Assembly: GCF_000003815.2 (NCBI RefSeq)
Contig: NC_049979.1
Location: forward strand, 26,793,810 to 26,857,809
Direction: 5' to 3'
From: Branchiostoma floridae
Taxonomy: Eukaryota > Chordata > Leptocardii > Amphioxiformes > Branchiostomatidae
Length of the DNA: 64,000 bases
A program made the position numbers and the translations under genes. Each line of letters opens with the position of its first letter. The first letter of the stretch is position 1. Shown here one piece after another: positions 56,333 through 64,000 of the stretch. The notes beneath the pieces are model-generated. The model did no database searches and had not been told where the DNA came from. It saw only the letters and a list, made by a program, of their open reading frames with translations.

Positions 56333-59300
56333 ATTAGCATCAAGGCCTGGTATTTAGAACTTAAATGCTCAGCCGTTTAAAACACTGCATTTCCACCCAG
56401 ATTTAATTTCTATAAGATGTTTTCTGGCTTCTAACTGTCGTGTGCGTTCGCCATCTTGAATTTGTAACAGAAAGGCAACTACCGGCTTATTGCAAAATAT
56501 TGCGTGGACGCTAAGTGCAATTAACAAATACGTTATAAACTAGAGTTCCACGAGCGTATACCTTCGCCAACTGTTATTAACCTTTTCGAGTACTAGTAAG
56601 TTATAATTTCGAGTAAATCATTTATGCAAATAAGGTCCTCGTTTGCTTAAATAGTCTCGTTTTCTCTATCCATAGCACTGCTATTGGAAGACAGCTCTGC
56701 CCCCAGAGCTAAAGCCCGCAAATCCTGACTTTTGTGGATTCTAGTGTATTTTCTAATAACAAAGATAAATGTTTACCTATATGAAATATTCATGAGGGTA
56801 ATATTTTCACTAGCGTTTGTGTGTCTGCGAATAAGATAACTCAAGAACGGCTGGATGGACTGATTTCATACTTGGTGTGTTGGTTGGGAGTGACATAAGC
56901 TAGAAAGTATGAAATTTTTGACTCCCTAACGGCTTCTCTTGGTACTGCAGTGGAACTCCCGGTTTTGATATTTCGCTTTTTGAGCAAGCTATGGTCACGA
57001 TTTTGGGGGTGTTAGATAGGTCTTTCGTGAAAGAAGAGGTGACGTGAGTTTGGACCCTCTAGCAACTAGGTTTGGAATTGCCAGGGAATTTTTATTTTTA
57101 AAAAAATTTCCGAAGGGGACAACGAAGATAGGAATATCGGAATTTCATGATTTTTGGTATCTGGGTAGCTTTGACAGAGATGTACAAAGTGAAATAGAAA
57201 ATGTACAAATTAGGAGTTCATTTGCATAATTAACGAGGGTATTCTATTATAGTCTATCAAGTTTTTCAATTCATTTCCTGTCCCGGACACGATACGGTTT
57301 TGCCGTTTCTGTGGCAGGTAGCTTTCGTAAGGATAAGATGGGACAAGTTCCAGTCCCTTAACATTTAATAGGCCTGCAGAGGCATTTTTTCAAAACATTC
57401 CAAAGAGGCTTACTGAAGAAAGGAACGACGTATTTCCATTATTTTGGGCATACAGTTAGCGTAGGCAAAGATGTACACGATGATTTACAAATGGAAACTT
57501 AATTTGCATAATCAATTAGGCACTCAAACTCAACTCAAACTTATATAATTCGATAGTTTTCCATAATAGGACTTGATTAAATGAAACATTTAATTCATGA
57601 CTGATGGAACATAAACATATACGAAACATGCAAATGAGGTTTGTGTGTGTGTGTTTGTGTGTGTGTTTTTGTTTCCGGATACTTGTTGCCTCATAACTTT
57701 AGAGCATCTGAATGATTTGGATTAATATTTTATATGTGGGTAGGTATTGGGAAGATGAACGTGAACATTGCTTGTGGGTCCCCTTGTGCGTGACCTTGGT
57801 ACTGCAGCAGAATTTCAGTTTTATCTATCTTTTTGTGCTGGACATGCGCAATTTGGTCGAATAAAAAACTAGAGTTCGGCGACCTCATACCTCCATGAAA
57901 ATTTAGAGCTTTCGTAAATTTCATGCAATTGACTAACATATTAACATAATTTATGCATGGTGTTGTTCATCATTGACTAACGTACAGATTAAACAATCAT
58001 AAAATTCCCATTATTAATCATAAAGCGGTTTTGCAATTTTTACATTATTAAAAATTATGTAAATAAGTTCCTCATTACCATAATTCGTATCTGCTTATAT
58101 TCCACCTACCATAATGAACATGTGTTACATTTATTGAAGTCCAGCTATTGAAAACAATGGAATTATACAATTTGTTTCATTAATTATGTAAATTAAGTCC
58201 TCATTTGCATAACATGTATATCATTATGAACATCTTTGTCTAAGGTATCCGCATGCGTAATATGATGCCAATCCGTCAATCCTTTCTGCAGTTATCCTCT
58301 TTGGAATGTCTTGACAACAATGCCCCTGCAGTTTAGAAATTAAATGTTAGGGGGATGAAACTTGTCCCACTTTGTCATGACACTGAAAGCTATCTACCAC
58401 CCAAATGTCAAGACCATATCACGTCCAGGACAAGAGATACATAGAAAAAACTGCTATTGCATAATTAGTATTTCATTTTGTAAAACATTGTCTAAGGTAC
58501 CTACATACCAAAAATCATTAAAATCCGTTTTTCCCTTCTTGAGTTATGAAAAGTCCTTTTTACCAACAAATTTCTACCCATTTTGAACTACATGGTACGG
58601 TCCGCCTGTGACACGTGGAGGTCAAGGAGTCATGACCCATGGGCCTAAGGAACGCGTCAACTGTGCTGTGCAGGCTAGGGGTGGAATCAACCAAACCAGG
58701 CTGGGGGGTTGTAATGCTTCAGAAGTTTATGACAAAAATGCCCCTGCTATCCCTAAACTAGCCGCTAGGGGGCCCAAACTTATGTCACTAATTCCTGACC
58801 ACAAGAGCTATCTAACACCCAAAATTCGTGACCATGGCTTGTTCAAAAGATGAGAAAACACACCCGGAAGTTGCGCTGCAGTACCAAGGGAAGCCGCTAC
58901 GGGGCCCAAAATCTAATCATTTCCAGCTTTCATCACACCCTACCAACACACCAAGTATAAAACCAATCCACCAAGCCGTTCTTGAGTTATCTTGTTTACA
59001 CACACACAGACAAACGCAGGGTAAAATATAACCTCCATTCCATTACATTTCATGGAGGTAATAAAGAAAGCTCAGGGGCTACTTGCAATGGATGTCTTTT
59101 ATTGTATAATGATCAGAATTTTGCCCAAGTCCCATCATTTGGATCATAAATATCGAACCGAGACAGGGCCGATATTTCTTTCTAGGCAATAACGATCCGT
59201 CAACACTTTCTGGAGTTATTCCATTGAAATTTGGAAACAAATTTAAAGTTGGTCTATGCCGTTCCAAAGATGCCGATAGGAGACCCAAACTAAGGGGACC

Positions 59301-59760
59301 CATTATTGAACTTGATCTTCGTTCTCCCGACACCTAGCCATCTACCAAATTTCCATCTACGGCTTCTCGAGTTATACTGTTCACAGACACACCGAAGTAG
59401 AAACGATAGATATCCTTATTTATCTTTTGTCCTTTTAACTACTTACCAATTCTTATTACGGGCCGATTTATTGTCGGCAATATAGCTATCGACGTACCTT
59501 GAATATTTCTTTCCAGTTTTGTGAAATACATAATAGTGAGTGCAACAAAAGTATATTCATTACACAGTATATCATATGTACATATAAATGACTTGTATGT
59601 ACAAAGATTTCCATCTTGTTCTATTAAATCATATATAAATAGGATTTCCTTTTGTATGAATGATTCCCAGACAATTGGTCATTGGATATCAATCAAAATA
59701 TTTGAATTCCACCACAAACAATTGTATTACGTGTATTTTGTATTAGCCAACCTTTTCATT
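56333..59760. repeat. Repeat-rich intergenic block
   Basis: No gene is seen. About 56800-57900 carries plus-orientation pieces of the CTAGCGGCTTG repeat family (CTCAAGAACGGCTGGATGGA, TACTGCAGTGGAACTCC, TTTGCATAATTAACGAGG). About 58700-59400 carries reversed pieces (AACTAGCCGCTAGGGGGCCC, GAAGCCGCTACGGGGCCC, TTCTTGAGTTATCTTGTTTACACACACA). A (GT)n run is near 57640-57670. Confidence 0.5.
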
Positions 59761-59761
59761 A

Positions 59762-61145
59762 ATAATATCAACCGAATGTGTAAAGTTTAATCACAGATTA
59801 ACAAGGAAATGAATCTATAATTCAGTAACTGAACAGTAACCCCCCCTCCACAACACACACGCACACGTGCAGAGGCAAGTGTGTTCCGGTGTGAATTTTG
59901 CTGCTGTATGCAATGCTACCAATTCCATTCCTGGCAATGCAGATATCAGTTTCTATTCAGAAAAAAACGTCTATCTTCCGAACCAGCAAATTCTCCTCTT
60001 GGGCCCACTGAGCCAGTGATGTCGACCATCGTAGTCATGGGGGTTGAAGGTACAGTCATCTTCATTTTCAGTAACCACGAGGTTTTCAGTACTGAATTGA
60101 CTGGACAGGTAGGGAAGTGGTGGACTGCACACGAAAGAAGCTGGTGCTAGATGCGCTGATAGTTCCCAAATGAGGATGGAGCTTGATGAAAGTGAACGCT
60201 GAATTCACTGAAAGAGAAAAAACAATTGTTAGCATTGTTATGACTAGCCTGACTTAGTAAAGATAAAGTTATTAGACTAGAAAAGGTTCGCATTTGTTAC
60301 TCCCTTGTTCCTTTTAAGTTCCAAGCAGATCTTCAAGTGGCAATTTTTTTTGCATGCAAAGATATACGGCCTAAGTGTCACATGTCTCACTGTACTGTTC
60401 TATATTGTCATAAAGTTCTGTGCTGAAAATATGTGGAAGAGAGGAATTCAGGAGTTGACTCTATTGTCGGATATAACACTAGTTCACCTTTATGCGAAAG
60501 CTACGTAACATATATGTGTGTTTAACGGTGGTTTCAAATGCAATATTAAAAAAAAAAAAACATTGTACAATTTTAGAACACCACTGTGGACTTGATATCC
60601 ATAACAACATGTCTTTTAAGAACAACGGATGCCTTTCGGATAAAAGCAAACTTGCGTTAATAATTGTGTACAAGAGAATACATAAAATTTAAATTTGATG
60701 TATTCTCTTAAAAGTAGTTGGCTACAAAACGACTGTGCCACCAGTTGATTTGTTGGGTGCTCAATTCCACTGTCCTTCACATCTTAAACGTCGGCTTTTT
60801 TTATAGTGAGATGGGCTAGATTATTAACCAGCAAATAAACTGTTAGGTACATAAATCAGTGCGCCAACGTCTTCAAATGTCTATAATATTAATAAGAAAA
60901 AATGGATCGCAAATTAAATCACTGACCTGCCCTCACAGTAACAGTAACAACAACGACAGGACAAACAACAGCAACACAGGAGTAGCACGATCACTCCGCC
61001 ACTCACGGACAAGCCGACTACAAGCGGCTGAGGCAAACCTAAGAAGAGATAATTAAGTACAGGTCAAGTACAGGTCGCAACAAAAGAACAGTTGACAGAT
61101 ACTAACATGTTACTGCATGTCAACCTAATTGTATTCATATAAAAT
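59762..61145 (-). repeat. Minus-strand arm of a 1.3-kb inverted duplication
   Basis: The reverse complement matches 23010-24299, covering exons 4-5 of the PTTG1IP-like gene, the intron between them and the 3' flank. It lacks the 33-bp LINE tail present in the other arm. Confidence 0.75.
60147..61038 (-). CDS. PTTG1IP-like gene E, last two exons only
   Basis: Exons 61038-60927 and 60207-60147 join in phase. They encode GLPQPLVVGLSVSGGVIVLLL (transmembrane helix), then a run of Cys/Tyr (CCCCLSCRCCYCYCEG), and a tail ending SSFGNYQRI, where YQRI fits the YxxPhi sorting signal. They match exons 4-5 of gene A but are better preserved, with a longer Cys block. Exons 1-3 (signal region and PSI-like module) were not found between 61039 and the window end; they may lie beyond 64000 or be missing. 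Confidence 0.6.
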
Positions 61146-61719
61146 ATAAAAACAGATATATTTTGTCATGAAAACTTCAATATGTCTTTACCGATTAGGT
61201 TTACGAAATAAAGAAACACAGGTTCTATCAGTAAGTACGAAATATTATCTGTAGAAATCTAATGAAATCTATAAAGAAAATTTTTCCTCAATCACACATG
61301 TAATTCATCTTAAGTTCGGCTGCCAACAGTATTTACATGCATAGTTTCACAAGAACTTGTATTTCTTACAACGTTATGTTAGTTTCGTTAGCTATAGGCT
61401 ATATGATGATAACGTTAATGGCCCGTCCGTTCCTCAGTAAATATGGTGTCATAGGGCCTGTTCCATATGAGATCCGTATAAAATTCCTAGCCTCGAGATC
61501 TACCAGGTTTCACAGGTCACTGAAAAATAGAATTGGACAACTATAGACAGAAAACGTGCCAGAAGAGTTAGCTGGGCCGAACACCATACTGCTCTGGCAT
61601 GCTGTCTGTCTGTATTCATCCAATTTCTACTATTTGTATATAGTATAATTCCATACGGACTTGAATATATACGCACGTGTGACGGCACCCTTACACAATA
61701 CTTTTATAGCCCGTAAGTT

Positions 61720-62178
61720 CCGTATATTCTATTTGCTTTTTAGACAGACTAGGGCAATGTTTGACTGCACTCAGGTATATAGAGTGCTTATATCAACGAA
61801 TATGTAGATACTGCAATCTAGATAAGTTAGAAGACGAACATCATTTTGTAGTAGAATGTAGTTTGAAAGAGAGAGCTGAACTCTATAGACTGATAGAAAC
61901 TGTGTTCCCCCACTTCATACAACTAAGTAATATAGACAAATTTATATTCCTTATGAATTTAGACAAACCTTTTACTAATAAAGCATGTCTGTTCTTACAT
62001 TTTCAATATCACAAAGAAACGAGAAGAAGCCGAATTTACGCCGAATGTACGCAGTAGAATACGATTCATGAGTAGTGTAGATTCATTGTATCATTTTATC
62101 ATGTTGTATCATTTATCATGATGTATCATTTATTGTGACCTGTACTGAACCCAGTGGGCATGTATGTACAATAAAGGT
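61720..62178 (+). mobile_element. LINE 3' fragment
   Basis: The frame around 61761-62057 reads CRYCNLDKLEDEHHFVVEC and KFIFLMNLDKPF, the Cys/His tail typical of CR1/Jockey-group LINE proteins. The 3' end is GTACAATAAAGGTC followed by (TTCA)n at about 62150-62178. The reverse transcriptase part is missing. The same terminal phrase occurs at about 23105-23124 before exon 4 of gene A. Confidence 0.65.
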
Positions 62179-62199
62179 CTTCATTCATTCATTAACAGT

Positions 62200-62420
62200 A
62201 CCACATGCACAGTACAGACAGAAGGTAAAGGACGTCTTTTCTTTTACCTCCCAGACCGAAATCAGGTACCCATTTTACACCTGCCGTGGGTGAAGTGAGG
62301 AAGGTCGTTTATCAAAAGTACCTTTCCCAAGGGCACAAAGTCTGGGGTACGGCGGGTATCGAACTCGGGACGTCAATTCAGACGCGAACGCTCTACCAGT
62401 TACGCTACACACGACGCCAC
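62200..62420 (-). mobile_element. tRNA-derived SINE
   Basis: On the minus strand a tRNA-like head carries an A-box-like TAGCGTAACTGGTAGAGCG and a B-box GAGTTCGATACCCGCC (plus 62352-62367). It is followed by a SINE body with GGTGTAAAATGGGTACCTG. The plus end at about 62200 is the tail side. Confidence 0.65.
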
Positions 62421-63106
62421 GCTGCACACGATTTTACTACAAAATCGACAAAGTCGGGCGTGTTTTCCAGCGAGCGCTGCCCTTGTGGCGGAGGAAGCTT
62501 CTACAAGCTTTGTCGAGCGCGCCACCTAAACTGCGAAAATGAGCAAATTTTGACCAAAATGGGAAAGCTTAGACCCTACCTGTTCCTTTTAACTCAAAAA
62601 GTCTCAAGGTTGGGCCAAAATTTTCAACAAAAAAGGATTTTAAGTGGCACTATAATTCCCATTTTGTGCCTTCTACTGCGCAACTCAACTCAACTGTGAC
62701 GTCTGCCCTATAAAGACTCTACACATACATGTACTTAAGGGTAGCGGGCAACGGATGCCTGCGTATTCAAGGTCATTCAACCATGATCGGCACCAGTTGA
62801 ATGCCGTTTTTTCTAAAGCATTTGGATCAAGACCTTTTATTGTAACTTTGTCCTGTCGTCTAGCCTTGGCTACATCAAATAATGATTCACAGTCGGAGAC
62901 AAAACAGCACCCTTGAACTATCCGCAATTAAAATTCACAGCGCCGTCAGAACTGTGTACTATCAAGGAGGATAAAATAGGCACCTCCTTGGTTCTATTCA
63001 CCCAGGCTATCTTCCAACATAGCGCCCACGGGTGACGTAGTGGTTTTCGAACGTTCCATGAAAACTCAGGGTCATAACCCTTTCTTCTACTACAAAATGT
63101 TGTTCA

Positions 63107-64000
63107 TTTTAACCCTATCCAGACTGGGGGGGGGGGGCTAAAAGTGCCTGCGCCAACTTTGACCTCCTATAGCTCCCAAACGGCTTGTGCTAGAACAACC
63201 AAACTTAGCTAGTTTTCCTAAAATATTGTTGGCAACAATTTTAAAAAAATTGAGTAAGTTTATGATTTTTCGCGTTGCCATGGCAACGGTTTTCTGAAAT
63301 GCAAATTTTACAAAAATCACTAATTTTGGTTTAAACAATGGGATTTAAAGATTTTCTTGCTAAACTTAACTTCTTTTCGTATATCTTTAATATCTAACAC
63401 ATCTTAGTTAAACATTTATAATTAAATATTCATAAATTATGCTAATGAGATGACGTAATTGGTCAAAATCCAAGATGGCCGACAATATCATGATTTAAGG
63501 TATGACAATCTTATTTTCATTCAGATTTCATCACTACGTGGTATTTTCTTACAGAAAACATTCACGTGAACGTTTTTAATCCATTTCCATGGGGTTTTAG
63601 CGTTATATGTTGAAAAAAATGTATTTTGAAAAATTTAAGGTTGACAATCCAAGATGGCGGATAGCTAAACTACAGATGACGTCATTCTATGACGTCATTT
63701 CGACGTCGTTGCGTCGGCTTTTGACAACAGAAGTCTTATAACACTTAAATATTAATAAGAAACCTTTATTGGTAACTTTTTGAGTGAGGTATTTAGGTAT
63801 TATGGAAATTTCCCGTTTTAGCCAAAAAATATCAATTAATGACGTCATAATTACGTCATATTACGTTATAATGATATGAAAATTTCAGGAATTACAAAAC
63901 TCGATGAGCACAACTACCTCTGCAAATTTGGTGATACGAAGGGGGGGGGGCCAATGAGCCCCCCCCCCCCCCCCCGGGCAGGAAGGCCCAAAAAGCCCCA
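63107..64000. mobile_element. DNA transposon remnant, second copy, runs off the window
   Basis: The left end TTTTAACCCTATCCAGACTGGGG matches the ends of 43914-44833. Inner words shared in reverse orientation include GCGCCAACTTTGA, AAAATATTGTTGG, CCATGGCAACGG and repeated TGACGTCA. Poly-C/G runs near 63950-63976 make the right end uncertain. Confidence 0.55.

Noticed and set aside
61337-61546. Plus-strand ORF beside gene E
   Set aside because: No domain, no splice partner, and position opposite the inverted duplication edge; judged random.
1-64000. CRISPR arrays, operons or bacterial defence systems
   Set aside because: No direct-repeat/spacer structure; the spliced genes and repeat content are plainly animal.

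Overview
This is a eukaryotic (invertebrate deuterostome) genomic window. Genes have spliced exons with GT-AG introns, long introns are packed with short transposons, and protein matches point to an amphioxus-like (Branchiostoma) genome. The organism call is an inference from gene content and repeat style, not proven by the sequence. A 100-base run of N (46155-46254) marks an assembly gap.

Layout. (1) 2.1-3.8 kb, minus strand: an intact, apparently intronless FBXL4 (F-box/LRR protein). (2) 4.4-18.1 kb, plus strand: a complete 17-exon RTF1 (Paf1-complex subunit), whose introns carry several MITE families. FBXL4 and RTF1 are head to head across about 565 bp with ZNF143-like and NRF1-like motifs, a classic bidirectional housekeeping promoter. 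(3) 21.0-45.1 kb, plus strand: four tandem small membrane-protein genes (A, B, C, D). Each has a hydrophobic N-terminus, a Thr/Ser-rich glycosylation segment, a cysteine-rich PSI-like module, one transmembrane helix and a Cys-rich tail. Their closest family by pattern is PTTG1IP (PTTG1-binding factor). Introns and flanks are also shared, so the array grew by segmental duplication. (4) 24.4-27.7 kb: a nearly pristine Penelope-like element with a target-site duplication, inserted between genes A and B. (5) 45.1-48.2 kb: a CR1/Jockey-like LINE abutting the stop codon of gene D, broken by the assembly gap. (6) 50.2-55.7 kb, minus strand: a five-exon gene I reconstruct as an 864-residue type II membrane protein. 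It has a coding minisatellite, YADL and YxxM tyrosine motifs, one transmembrane helix, a Thr-rich stalk and leucine-rich repeats. (7) 55.8-64 kb: mostly repeats (5S-derived SINE, tRNA-derived SINE, LINE fragment, MITEs) plus the last two exons of a fifth PTTG1IP-like gene (E, minus strand). E lies in an inverted duplication of the 3' half of gene A.

Working picture. The left 18 kb is an ordinary conserved housekeeping pair. The right 43 kb is a fast-evolving cluster of cysteine-rich membrane proteins and a putative signalling receptor, reshaped by tandem duplication, inverted duplication and transposon insertion. The least expected items are the fused repeat/YxxM/LRR gene, the in-phase A-AAA-AAG slippery heptamer that would join the two Penelope ORFs, and the large inverted repeat surrounding one PSI exon of gene D. 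Exon boundaries were read by eye from splice signals and reading-frame phase; no alignment or expression data were available.
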